From Natrarchaeobaculum sulfurireducens (GTDB lineage Archaea > Halobacteriota > Halobacteria > Halobacteriales > Natrialbaceae), in contig NZ_CP024047.1 of NCBI RefSeq assembly GCF_003430825.1, positions 124,001 to 188,000 on the forward strand: a stretch of 64,000 nucleotides of DNA, given 5' to 3'. The position numbers and the translations under genes were made by a program. Under the pieces are notes generated by a model. It had not been told where the DNA came from and did no database searches. It was given only the letters and a program-made list of their open reading frames with translations. This document shows positions 1-9,000 of this stretch, piece after piece; positions within the stretch are counted from its first letter, which is position 1, and every line of letters starts with the position of its first letter.

Positions 1-78
1 TATGAGGACTCGACGGCGGTGAACGGGCCGTCGCCACGCTCGTCGTACGGACGTTCACTTTCGATCCGGTGGCGGCAA

Positions 79-86
79 TTTAAATA
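79..86 (+). promoter_or_regulatory. Probable TATA box of the RPA operon
   Basis: AT-rich TTTAAATA stands out in GC-rich DNA about 65 nt before the ATG at 145. Transcription would start near 105-110 and leave a short leader that carries the GGAGG ribosome-binding site at 131-135. Inferred from position and composition only. Confidence 0.55.
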
Positions 87-144
87 GTATCGGGCGCGAA
101 CAGCGGTATGCCTCCCGTTGAAACGAAAGAGGAGGCGTGAGACA

Positions 145-1074
145 ATGAGCGACGTACGACAGCACGCGGAAGACGTATACGAGCAGTTTTCGGACCATCT
201 CGACGTTACCGTCGAAGACGTCGAGGAGCGCTTTCGGACGCTCGTCGACGAGTACAAAGTCCCCATCGACGAAGCCAGACGGAGCGTCACCAACCACTAT
301 CTCGAGGAGGCGGGTCTCGAGCGCGAGGATATCTCGCGTGGCGGCAGCGAGGCCGTCAGCATCGAAGACGTCGACGAGCCCGAAGAGTGGATCGACCTCA
401 CTGCGAAGGTCATCGAACTCTGGGAGCCCCGCAGTGACTCTATCGCACAGGTGGGACTGCTCGGGGACCCGACCGGGACGATCAAGTTCACCAAGTGGGC
501 CAAATCCGAGCTTCCGACGCTCGAGGAAGGCGGTGTCTACGAGCTCCGAAACGTCGTCACTGACGAGTATCAGGGCCGATACTCGGTCAAACTCAATTCA
601 ACGACCGTCACCGAGGAACTCGATGAGGACCTCGAAGTCGGCGACGACACGAGCGAGATCCACGGTGCCCTCATCGACATGCAGAGCGGCAGTGGACTCA
701 TCAAGCGCTGCCCCGAGGAGGACTGTACGCGCGTCCTCCAGAACGGCCGCTGTAACGAACACGGCGAGGTCGAAGGCGAGTTCGACCTCCGGATCAAGGC
801 CGTCGTCGACGACGGCATCGACGCGCACGAAGTGATCTTTGACAAGGAAGCCACCGAGGAGCTCACGGGACTCTCGCTCGAGGAGGCCAAAGAGATGGCG
901 ATGGACGCACTCGATACGACGATCGTCGCCGACGAGATCGCGGCGAAGATCCTCGGCACCTACTACCGGATCGAGGGGCCGACGTTCGGCCGGTACGTGC
1001 TGGCTGACGACGTCGAGGAACTAGACGCACCGGGCGATGCAGAGGACCTGCTGATCAAAGCGAGGTCGATGTAA
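145..1074 (+). CDS. Replication factor A-type ssDNA-binding protein (RPA3-like)
   Basis: A 309-residue haloarchaeal RPA: an acidic N-terminal helical region, one OB-fold region at about residues 60-150, and a zinc-finger-like cluster C189, C194, C203, H206. The family binds single-stranded DNA during replication and repair. The ATG at 145 is preferred to the in-frame ATG at 118 because GGAGG lies 9 nt upstream of it. The next gene starts 1 nt after the stop codon and encodes an RPA-associated protein, the partner typical of haloarchaeal rpa operons. No phosphoesterase gene follows, which fits the two-gene rpa3-rpap3 layout better than the three-gene rpa1 layout; this paralogue assignment is inference. 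Confidence 0.9.
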   Translation: MSDVRQHAEDVYEQFSDHLDVTVEDVEERFRTLVDEYKVPIDEARRSVTNHYLEEAGLEREDISRGGSEAVSIEDVDEPEEWIDLTAKVIELWEPRSDSIAQVGLLGDPTGTIKFTKWAKSELPTLEEGGVYELRNVVTDEYQGRYSVKLNSTTVTEELDEDLEVGDDTSEIHGALIDMQSGSGLIKRCPEEDCTRVLQNGRCNEHGEVEGEFDLRIKAVVDDGIDAHEVIFDKEATEELTGLSLEEAKEMAMDALDTTIVADEIAAKILGTYYRIEGPTFGRYVLADDVEELDAPGDAEDLLIKARSM

Positions 1075-1075
1075 C

Positions 1076-1708
1076 ATGAGCCAGGCAGAACTCACTCGCG
1101 AAGTCGCTCGCCGCGTCTTCGCCTCGGAATTTAACGACTCGACGTACACCTTCAAAGAATCCGACGATGAGCGCGCACCCAACTACGCGCTGCTTCCGAC
1201 GGGCGACCGCGCCAACCGCGTGTTTTTCGTTGGCACCCTCACCGAAACCGAAGACGTCGGCGAGGACAGCGAGTACTGGCGCGGCCGGGTCGTCGATCCC
1301 ACGGGGACGTTCTTCGTCTACGCCGGCCAGTACCAGCCCGAAGCCGCTTCGATTCTCCGGGACACTGAACCGCCGGCGTACGTCGCGGTCGTCGGGAAAC
1401 CCCGGACGTACGAGACCGAAGACGGCACCGTCAACGTCTCGGTCCGCCCCGAGTCGATCGCGGTCGTCGACGCCGCGACGCGCGACCGCTGGGTCGTCGA
1501 GACCGCCGAACGAACGCTCGATCGCATCGAAGCGTTCGAGGCGTGGGAAGCCGAGCAGGAGGCACCCGAGAGCGGTTCGACCGCACCGACCAACGAGTAC
1601 GCTCAGATGGTTCACGACCGCTACGATTCACCCGTCGAAAACTATCGGCGTGTCGTCATCCAGGCGCTCGAGCAACTCGAGGAGACCGACGCGGAAGCGC
1701 CGGCGTAA
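1076..1708 (+). CDS. RPA-associated protein (RPAP, COG3390 type)
   Basis: This 210-residue protein is translationally coupled to the upstream RPA gene (1-nt gap). It starts SQAELTREVARRVFASEF and contains an OB-fold-like region (about residues 45-130) with the run FFVGTLTETEDVG followed by WRGRVVDPTGTFFVYAGQYQ, as in haloarchaeal RPA-associated proteins. Known family members form a complex with their cognate RPA. The C-terminal 50 residues are acidic and probably helical. Family assignment is confident from sequence and context; which RPAP paralogue it is depends on the neighbouring RPA. Confidence 0.88.
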   Translation: MSQAELTREVARRVFASEFNDSTYTFKESDDERAPNYALLPTGDRANRVFFVGTLTETEDVGEDSEYWRGRVVDPTGTFFVYAGQYQPEAASILRDTEPPAYVAVVGKPRTYETEDGTVNVSVRPESIAVVDAATRDRWVVETAERTLDRIEAFEAWEAEQEAPESGSTAPTNEYAQMVHDRYDSPVENYRRVVIQALEQLEETDAEAPA

Positions 1709-1888
1709 CCCGCACTCGATATATCACCACACGGTCGGTTCAAATCTGCCGTTCGACACACCACCGGACCGCCGTTTTTCTCGCCGGAACTGAAACCGCC
1801 CGCCGAGTACTCATATTCGTCGCTCGGCAGGTTCTCGAGACGCCATTACTGGCCCGCTCGGCGGCGACTGCCGGTCGTCTGACCAACT

Positions 1889-1897
1889 GTTAAGTAC
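1889..1897 (+). promoter_or_regulatory. Probable TATA box, leaderless transcript
   Basis: GTTAAGTAC lies about 25-30 nt before the ATG at 1922, so the transcript probably starts at or next to the start codon. Confidence 0.45.
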
Positions 1898-1921
1898 GTT
1901 GAACGGAAACTACACCGATGA

Positions 1922-2332
1922 ATGGGCAACAAGAACAAGACGATCTCGTTTCGAGTCAACGAGGACGCGTTCGAGGCGCTCCAGGACATCGCGGCCGAAC
2001 GTGACATCTCGTTGTCGGCGGTCTTTCGTGACTACGTCGACCAGCTCGTCGAACACGACGGCCAGGTCGTCGTCGTTCCCGAAGACGACGTCTCCCGTGA
2101 GAGCTCGGGTGGCGAGGACGGTGACATCTCGTTCCCGCCGACCATCGAGGTACCGAAGAGTTTCATCCGCGAGCACGAACGGCTCGAGCTCGAGGCCGGT
2201 CACCTGCGCGAGCAACTCGACGAGTACAAGTCGTACGTCACCGAGCTCCAGGATCGACTCGAGGACGAGGAAAACGAAGTGCTCTTGCTCGACGAACTCG
2301 ACGAGAACGACGACTCCTATCAGCTGCGCTGA
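1922..2332 (+). CDS. Ribbon-helix-helix protein with C-terminal coiled coil
   Basis: A 136-residue protein whose first 50 residues read as a CopG/Arc-type ribbon-helix-helix: a short strand (KTISFRVN), then EDAFEALQDIAAERDISLSAVFRDYVDQL as two helices. After an acidic linker, residues about 75-130 form a charged heptad-like helix (HERLELEAGHLREQLDEYK), likely a coiled coil for oligomerisation. RHH proteins bind DNA as dimers; target genes are unknown. It stands alone, convergent with the next gene. Confidence 0.75.
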   Translation: MGNKNKTISFRVNEDAFEALQDIAAERDISLSAVFRDYVDQLVEHDGQVVVVPEDDVSRESSGGEDGDISFPPTIEVPKSFIREHERLELEAGHLREQLDEYKSYVTELQDRLEDEENEVLLLDELDENDDSYQLR

Positions 2333-2346
2333 GCCGCTGTCGGCGC

Positions 2347-2802
2347 TTACTTCGCGAGGTCGTGTTTCGCGTCTCGAATCTCGTTGCACTTCTCGTTCGC
2401 TCCCTCGACTCGAGCGAGCCCTTCTGCGGCCTCGAGCGTTCGGACGCCGTCGTCGAGAAACGAGAGTACGTCGCCGGAGTAGGCATACAGCATGTAGTCG
2501 TCGCTCATCACGTCGACGATCGCGTCGGGACCGAGCCCCTGGGCGCGAAGCTCGAGCAGATAACGGATGAACTTCCGCTCCGGACAGCCACAGTAGGGAT
2601 TGTCGTCGCAGGCACAGTCGAGGAAGTCCTGTGCGAAGTCGAGGACGCGGTCGCGGGTCGCGTCGTCGAGCTTCTCGAGTCCCTCGCCCTGAAAGAGGAT
2701 GTCGAGCGTCGCACCCTTGAACGCGCCTTTCGGGATGTTCGTCTCGAGCTGAGAGCTGAGTTGTCGGTGGTTCTTGACGTAGATCTTGTCGGTGATGGCC
2801 AC
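2347..2802 (-). CDS. Conserved haloarchaeal Cys-cluster protein (DUF5814-like)
   Basis: A 151-residue protein starting at a GTG (VAITDKIYVKNHRQ). The central segment CACDDNPYCGCPERKF (C-x-C-x5-C-x-C) looks like a compact metal-binding knuckle. The rest is helical, with FIRYLLELRAQGLGPDAIVDVMSDDYMLYAYSGDVLSFLDD. I recall this as the DUF5814 family, which also occurs as a domain in archaeal SF2 helicase-type proteins, but I cannot verify the number. Function unknown. It is convergent with the RHH gene 14 nt away. Confidence 0.65.
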   Translation of the reverse strand: MAITDKIYVKNHRQLSSQLETNIPKGAFKGATLDILFQGEGLEKLDDATRDRVLDFAQDFLDCACDDNPYCGCPERKFIRYLLELRAQGLGPDAIVDVMSDDYMLYAYSGDVLSFLDDGVRTLEAAEGLARVEGANEKCNEIRDAKHDLAK

Positions 2803-2972
2803 GCGTTGGCCACAGTTCGTGGGTCCAGCCGAAAAACGTCTCGGTCGGAACCAGGGCCGTAGCGCCGACCCGGTCGGTACTGACGACGGACGCTGCGGTA
2901 TGACGTCACACAGGGCGTGCTCGAGTCGTAACGTATTTGAGTCGCACCCGGCCTACTAGTGGTTGCAAGCGT

Positions 2973-3045
2973 GTCCGGGTTGGGGTAGTGGTTATCCTTC
3001 AGCCTTGTGGAGGCTGAGACGCGGGTTCGATTCTCGCACCCGGAC
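2973..3045 (+). tRNA. tRNA-His (GTG)
   Basis: The cloverleaf is clear: an encoded G-1 at 2973 pairs with C73 at 3045 (the tRNA-His identity pair). The acceptor is 2974-2980 with 3038-3044, the anticodon stem is CAGCC/GGCTG with loop TTGTGGA (anticodon GTG), and the T-arm is GCGGGTTCGATTCTCGC. A T-run at 3047-3051 follows directly. Its 3' end is repeated three more times downstream. Confidence 0.97.
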
Positions 3046-3379
3046 CTTTTTACGACAAACGACGTGAGGAGTGAAAAAGCCGGAAGACGAGGCCGAACCA
3101 GACGAGTCGCGCGGAGCGAAGCGAACGCGTCTCGGCGAGGTTCGATTCTCGCACCCGGATGTTCTGCGGCGAACAACATCGTGAGCCGCGGAAGCCCCCA
3201 GAGAATCGAATCAGAGAGTGAAGTGACCGAAACGAACGGAACGACCGTGGTTCGGTTCTCGCACCCGGATGTTCTGCGGCGAACAACATCGTGAGCCGCG
3301 GAAGCCCCCAGAGAATCGAATCAGAGAGTGAAGTGACCGAAACGAACGGAACGACCGTGGTTCGATTCTCGCACCCGGA
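3024..3379 (+). repeat. Array of four copies of the tRNA-His 3' end, partly 110-bp tandem units
   Basis: The last 21 nt of tRNA-His (GGTTCGATTC..CACCCGGA) recur at 3139-3159, 3249-3269 (one change, A to G) and 3359-3379. Copies 2, 3 and 4 are 110 bp apart, and the intervening sequence of the two units (3161-3248 and 3271-3358) is identical. Each unit also carries GAGAATCGAA (near 3311-3320 and one period earlier), the inverse of TTCGATTCTC in the T-arm. The stretch between copies 1 and 2 is different and carries the GAACCAGACGAG module shared with the tRNA-Phe and tRNA-Val loci. Confidence 0.95.
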
Positions 3380-3678
3380 CGTTCTGCAGCGACTGGCCCC
3401 TCGAATCACGGGAGCCCATGCGACAGATGCGAGACGATCGACGCGGATCTCCCAGGCTGGACTCGGTGTACTCTCACCCTGGTGGCCGTCTTCTTCCACG
3501 GCCCTCGAGCCCGACGCGGCCCGCGACCGCGTTCTCGAGTCGGTTCACTCGAGTTCTGGTGTCACGCTCTCGGTGAACGTCTGGATGAATGCTTCCACGT
3601 AGTGGCTGTGCGCGCGTGAGTCTGTGTGGTCCGCCGTCGGCCACCGACGCTTATCCTCTTCGAGCGAAATGAGGGCGT
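3380..3678. other. Spacer without a recognisable gene
   Basis: This follows the tRNA-His repeat array up to the next start codon. Open frames are present on both strands, but their composition does not look like haloarchaeal protein and no family is recognisable. The sequence GCTTATCCTC at 3650-3659, about 25 nt before the ATG at 3679, could serve as a weak promoter element. Confidence 0.5.
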
Positions 3679-4260
3679 ATGGCACGGATCGACTACGCCA
3701 ACCCCGAGGGCCTGCCCGCCGAAAAACGTGACCTGCTCGACACGCTCTCCGATGCGGACGTCGACGACGACGAACGGAGCCACTCGCTCGAGGGTGGCAC
3801 GCTCAACGTCTACCGGACGCTCGGGCGAACCGTCGCGCTGCTCGAGGGCTTTCGGGGGTACGGCTCGACCGTCTGGTTGGAAAGCGGTCTCTCACCACAC
3901 GAGCGTGAGACCGTCATCCTCGCGACCGCATACTACGCCGACACGGCTTACGAGTGGCACCAGCACGTCCGTGTCGCGCTCGATGAGGGGATGGACCCCG
4001 AGGAAATCCTCGCTATCTCTCGAGAGGAACCCGATCGACTCGAGCCGGAACGGGCGGCACTCGTTGCCTACGTCGAGCGGTTCGTCGACGACGAGGTCGA
4101 CGACGAGACCCACGAGCGACTGGCCGACCACTACGACGAGGAGACGATTCTCGGCGTCTGTGCACTTTCGGGCTGTTATCTCGGACTCGCACGGCTCCTC
4201 CAGGCGCTCGAGGTCGACCTCGAGAACGAGTTCGTCGGCTGGGATCTCGAGAACCTCTAA
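3679..4260 (+). CDS. Carboxymuconolactone decarboxylase (AhpD-fold) family protein
   Basis: A 193-residue all-helical protein. Residues about 55-110 carry the family signature: WLESGLSPHERETVILATAYYADTAYEWHQHV followed by ALDEGMDPEEI. The EWHQH motif is that of the decarboxylase-like branch; the redox CxxC of AhpD peroxidase partners is absent, so a peroxidase role is less likely. Substrate unknown. It is monocistronic, with a long gap to the next gene. Confidence 0.8.
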   Translation: MARIDYANPEGLPAEKRDLLDTLSDADVDDDERSHSLEGGTLNVYRTLGRTVALLEGFRGYGSTVWLESGLSPHERETVILATAYYADTAYEWHQHVRVALDEGMDPEEILAISREEPDRLEPERAALVAYVERFVDDEVDDETHERLADHYDEETILGVCALSGCYLGLARLLQALEVDLENEFVGWDLENL

Positions 4261-4606
4261 TCTCGATTGCTGAGTCGCTCACATCGTTGTGCTGATCATA
4301 CGGGTTACTGTGACGATTTACCGATGCAACCGCCGGACAGGTCGTGGGTGCGCCGGAAATGACTGACTGTAGTCCATCTCAGACGGTCGATCTCCGTCTG
4401 GCACGGCTGTTGTACCTGGCTCCCAGAGACTGCTTTCGGGTCGTTGCCTTCTGGGATAGTCGGACAGCGTTCCGTAGCACTCGATAGTAACTCGCCGAAC
4501 AGCGTCTATTTTTGGTTTGTTCATCGGTTTTGAGACATTCATCGAGTCCCACCTATCGTCTCTCTGTTGTTAGTTTATTTTTACGCTCAGCGCGTATCGG
4601 CAGGGT
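4261..4606. other. Intergenic region with the usp promoter
   Basis: No gene was recognised. The only clear signal is a TATA-like TTTATTTTTA at 4574-4583, about 25-30 nt before the universal stress protein ATG, suggesting a leaderless or nearly leaderless transcript. Confidence 0.5.
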
Positions 4607-5518
4607 ATGGGCGACGTCCAGACGGTTATCGAGGATGAGACGGCGACCGACCGCCCGTACACGCTCGTCGTCGCCGTCTCGAATCCCAACCACGTCGAAC
4701 AACTCATGCGGACAGCCGTCGACGTTGCGACCGATCGAGGTGGGGAAATTCGTGTCGTTAGCGTCGTCCACAAACACGCGAGTTCGCCGTTTTTACTCTT
4801 CTCGGACGATCGGATCAAACGGGAGTTCGCCGACGGACGGGCGTCGGTCCTCGAAGAAGCGGTCGCCGTCGCCGAGCGTGCGTCAGTCCCAGTCCAGCGC
4901 AGTCTTCTGGTCGGCAGCGACGTCTCCGATGCACTCCTCACCGCGGTCGAAGATGCCGACGCCGATGCACTCTTGCTCGGGTGGCAAGAGCGCGCTCGCC
5001 CCTCCGACATCGTCCTCGGAACGACCGTCGATCCTGTTCTTCGGCGGGCACCGTGTGACGTCTTCGTCGAACGGATCGGTACGACCACCGACACGGTTGA
5101 CGACGTTTTGCTCCCAACCGACGGCGGCCCCCACGCCGAGGCCGCGGCCGACCTCGCGGCTGCTATCGCTCGGGCCAACGATGCGACCGTGACCGTCGCC
5201 TCTTATGTGCCACAGGACGCCACGGACCCAGATCGTGAAACCGCCCTTCGTCACGTCCACGAGGCCAGTGGCCTGCTCTCCGACGTGTCCACGAAGACCG
5301 ACGTCCACGAAACGGACGCCGTCGCCGACGCTATCGTGGCGGCTGCTGCCGATCGGGATGTCGTCGTTCTGGGCGCGACCCGGGAGCGTCGCTTCCAGAA
5401 CCGTGTGGTGGGCTCCGTCGCCGAAGCCGTCGGTCAGCGGGTCCCCGTCCCGGTCATCATCGCCAGGCGACGGACGGCGGGATCGCTTCTCGAGCGTGCC
5501 CTCGAGTGGTGGGGTTAG
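4607..5518 (+). CDS. Tandem-domain universal stress protein (UspA family)
   Basis: A 303-residue protein with two Usp domains: residues about 17-150 (YTLVVAVSNPNHVEQLMRTAVDVA ... DADALLLGWQER) and about 160-285 (VDDVLLPTDGGPHAEAAADLAAAIARA ... DVVVLGATRERRFQNRVVGSVAEAV). The second domain keeps the G-x2-x-x9-G-S nucleotide-binding pattern (GATRE...VVGS). Tandem Usp proteins are cytosolic and linked to stress or energy sensing, often binding ATP or AMP. The C-terminal tail ends ALEWWG. It has its own promoter and appears monocistronic. Confidence 0.88.
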   Translation: MGDVQTVIEDETATDRPYTLVVAVSNPNHVEQLMRTAVDVATDRGGEIRVVSVVHKHASSPFLLFSDDRIKREFADGRASVLEEAVAVAERASVPVQRSLLVGSDVSDALLTAVEDADADALLLGWQERARPSDIVLGTTVDPVLRRAPCDVFVERIGTTTDTVDDVLLPTDGGPHAEAAADLAAAIARANDATVTVASYVPQDATDPDRETALRHVHEASGLLSDVSTKTDVHETDAVADAIVAAAADRDVVVLGATRERRFQNRVVGSVAEAVGQRVPVPVIIARRRTAGSLLERALEWWG

Positions 5519-6065
5519 TCCGCAGTGTTCGGTGGGCCGATAGGGGCTGTCGCAATTCGGTATCGGTGATCGGGCCCTCGTTGGAGCGTCTACCGGTACC
5601 GGTGTAACGATTCGTCTGACGCAGTGGCTAGTTGCAATCGACCCGGAAGTAATCAGCGAGCTACCCTTGCGAAGCAACAACTAGACCGTTTGAAGGTTTT
5701 TCCGTCCGCAAGAGGCATCGACCAATCGTGATCCTAACAAGCCTGACAGGAAACAACCATTTCTATGAGTCTCCCGCATAAACTCGCTGCTTCTATGGCT
5801 CTGTCTTGAATTATGAATTACTAGAGGTCTGTTATTCAGACTCTTAATCGCCCATCCGGACGCTACTAAACGCTGTACACACGTGTATCGAGTTTATCAG
5901 CTCGGATACTATAAACATGCATATTTATCATGGGGTACGAATTACTCACATGATACCCCTTCCCGGGGCCGTCGGTGCTGACGATCCGTCGGTGAGGTGC
6001 TGACCGGTGTTTCCGCGTACCGCTCGCGAACTACCCTCTCCCAACAGACAATCCCCAAGACAACA
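5519..6065. other. Long upstream region and leader of the surface glycoprotein gene
   Basis: About 545 nt without a gene, and AT-richer than its surroundings from about 5690. ACTATAAAC (5908-5916) and GCATATTTATC (5919-5929) are TATA candidates, which would give a leader of roughly 110-125 nt, unusually long for this organism but known for S-layer genes. A short inverted pair GGGGTA (5932-5937) / TACCCC (5954-5959) lies over the predicted start of transcription. Confidence 0.5.
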
Positions 6066-9000
6066 ATGAACGATACGAGGTCATATCACGACATGAGACG
6101 CGCGGTGGTTCTAGCTGCGATGATGACACTCTCGCTGGTGGCAATGTCCACCACGCTTGCCGGCGCTGCGGCGGCTTCGACTAGCAGTGAAGTCGAGTAC
6201 GTTGACGCCTACAACTCGAGTGCAAGCGTCATCTTCCAGGGCCAAGACGTATATATCGTCGGTGAGGCGGTCGACGAGGACCCAGATGCAACCTTCCAGC
6301 TCCGTTCTGTCGACTCGTTCGATGGCGGGGACGTCGACAGCAGTAGCTTCGAAGAAGAACTGCAAGCCGAGTGGGTCGGCTACGACGAACTCGCTCTCGA
6401 GGTCGATCCGAGCGATACTGGGCTGCCAACATCGGAAAACCCCGACGACGACGATGACGTTTGGGCTATCGAAGTCGATACCAGCGGCCTCGACGCTGGT
6501 GATTACTTCGTCCGCGGTGGTGAACTCGAGTCCAGTCCAGCCCAGGAGGATACCTTCGAAGTGACCGAACAGGGCTTTAGTGCCACATTCGACGACGACG
6601 AAGTGACCGACGACGGTGCTGAGTCCACGACGGAACTCGATATCGACTCCGACCGCGGCACTTACTCGGTCACCGTGAGTGCCGACGGCGATCTCGACGA
6701 CGACGAACTCCTTCGGACCGTCTTCGAAGAGTCCGATAGCGATGCCGGTGTCTTCTTCGCGGAGGTCTCGTACTTCCTCGACAACGCCTCCGACTCGGAG
6801 GTCGGCTACGATGGCCCGACCGACCTCGAGTGGGGTGACGACGACTACGGTGACGTCGTCGACGCGCTCCGTGCGGCTGGCGGTGTCTTCGAAACCGACG
6901 CCAACGATAACCCCGTTCTCGACGAGGACTTCGTCGACGACGTAACCGACAATAGCGACTATAGCGACGAAGCCGACGTCGTCGAAGCCGTCACCTTCGG
7001 TGACTTCGACGTCGGGCTCTGGGCGGCCGACGAGGACGACGCCGACGAGTCGATCGTCTTCGTCGAGCTATCCGACACCGACGCGGACGTCGACTTCGAC
7101 GGCATCGACGACAGTGACTACACGTTCGAGTTCAGCGTGACCGATACCGCCGCGTCGGACGAGCAGGATATTTCCGTCCTAGACTCCGATGTCGAGGCGA
7201 ACTTCGACGATAGCGTCTACACACAGACGGCTGGCGATCCGGTTCATCTTACGGTAGAGTTCGACGATACCGACGACGCCTATCTCGTCTTCGGTGACGA
7301 GGACGTTGGTTTCGTCGACATCGTCTACGTCGAAGACGACACCGGTAGCGGGATGGCCAACGTGACGCTCAACCCCCGACTGATGGGCATGGGTAACGGC
7401 TACGCGAGCGTCGACTCCGAGGACGAGGTGGTGAGCCTACTCGACGAAATCGACCTCGATAACCCCATCGAGTGGGTCGACAACCACCACCACACTGACG
7501 ACGATCTTCCCGAGCCGTTCGATGACCTCGAGTTCTACGACGACGGCGACATGGACGCGACCGACCGGGTAAGCTTCGTCGAATTCCTCGAAGAGCTCGA
7601 GCTCATCGACGATCCGGTCGACCAGCCTCACGACCTCTTCGAGTGGGAAACCATTGATCCTGATACGGGCAATCCAGCCCCAGACGGTGTAGACGTGATC
7701 ACTGGCGTCAACGAGGACACTGGCGACATCGCGTACAACCAGCTCGTGCGGCCGCTGCAGCCGACCGATTACCCGCTCGCGAGCACCGATGACGGTGTGC
7801 TCGTCGCCGACAGCGGTGAACTCGATGTCGACGACGAACTCGACGCGGCGAGAGTCGACCTGACTCAGCCCGGACTCGGCGAGGTCGAAACGATGGTCGC
7901 ACCAGAAGACGATGCCGACGCACACGAACTCGAGGAGTTCCTCGATCCCGAGATCGAAGAGGCGACGCCGACGCCACGAACCGGCATCGCCGAAGATGAC
8001 CGGCTGATCGTCCGGGCGGAAATGTCCGGTGTCTACGGCCTCATGGTTGGAATCGCTGACGAGGGCGATTACGATCCGTTGATCGAAGACGGGTTTAAGC
8101 CCCATGTGATCCACGAACTCAACGAGTACGACGGCGAAGGGGTCACGCTTGAGATCGAAGAAACCGAGACGACGGGCAACCAGGACCCGAACCGCGTTGA
8201 CTTCGAGAACGCCGACAAGGACGAGGTCGTCGCCTTCGGCAACCATCTCGACGGTGAACTGTACATCGTCGTCGATACGAGCGCGTCTGATGCGTTCACC
8301 CGCGACTACGAGGACGGCGATACCTTCGAGGCAACGATCGAGTACGAAGCAGACACCGATGACAGCTTCTACTTCTACGGTCCGGACAGCCTCATCGAGC
8401 TCATTGCGGACAGGTATCCTGGCGGATACGATGTGACGCCTGATGGAATGCCGTGGCGAGGCGATGCGGGTGAGCACACGACCCGTGATCCAGCCTATCC
8501 GTACTTCGAACCTGGAGAGTCCCAGACTATCACTACCGAGTTCGATATGGTCGACCGAGACGTCGGGTTCCACGCACTCGACGCGGACGACGCCGTCCAG
8601 CTCGAGACCGACGACGAGGCCGTCGTCTCGGGCGAGACGAACGTTGCACCTGGTTCGTCCGTCGACCTTCGGATCAGCAACGCCGGAGAGACCGAGAGCT
8701 TCCTGTCAACCGAAGATGCGGCGATCGATACTGACGGGTCGTGGGCGTCCGAACCGTTCGATTTCGACGACCGTGAGGACGGCGACGAAGCGACGCTCGA
8801 GTATCGCGTGGGTGGCAGTGCAATTGCCGACACTGACGGAATTTTCGTCGAAGAACTCGAGTCCGTCGACCCGGCCGACGACACCGCCGACGAACCGACG
8901 GATGACGGCGCTGACGATACTGACGATTCCGAGGCTGCCGACGCTGACGATGCCGGTGATTCCGACGCCGACGCTGCTGACGACACGACGGATGACACCG

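Noticed and set aside
3139-3379. Regularly spaced repeats that could suggest a CRISPR array
   Set aside because: The 21-nt repeat equals the tRNA-His 3' end, the intervening sequences are identical instead of unique spacers, and no cas genes are near.
3007-3602. Plus- and minus-strand open frames with repeated HPDVLRR-like peptides
   Set aside because: They are translations of the tRNA-His tail repeats; the peptide repetition simply reflects the 110-bp DNA repeat.
3679-4260. Missing CxxC in the AhpD-fold protein as a sign of an unusual enzyme
   Set aside because: The EWHQH pattern is normal for the carboxymuconolactone decarboxylase-like branch, so absence of CxxC is not remarkable.
5790-5850. 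Possible insertion sequence end (GGCTCTGTCTTGAATTA) upstream of the surface glycoprotein gene
   Set aside because: It only vaguely resembles ends I recall from haloarchaeal insertion sequences; no partner end or transposase remnant was seen.
7437-8573. Long (378-codon) minus-strand frame opposite the surface glycoprotein gene
   Set aside because: It is the antisense shadow of a very acidic, GC-rich gene; composition (V, R, D, F rich) and lack of any family support exclude it.
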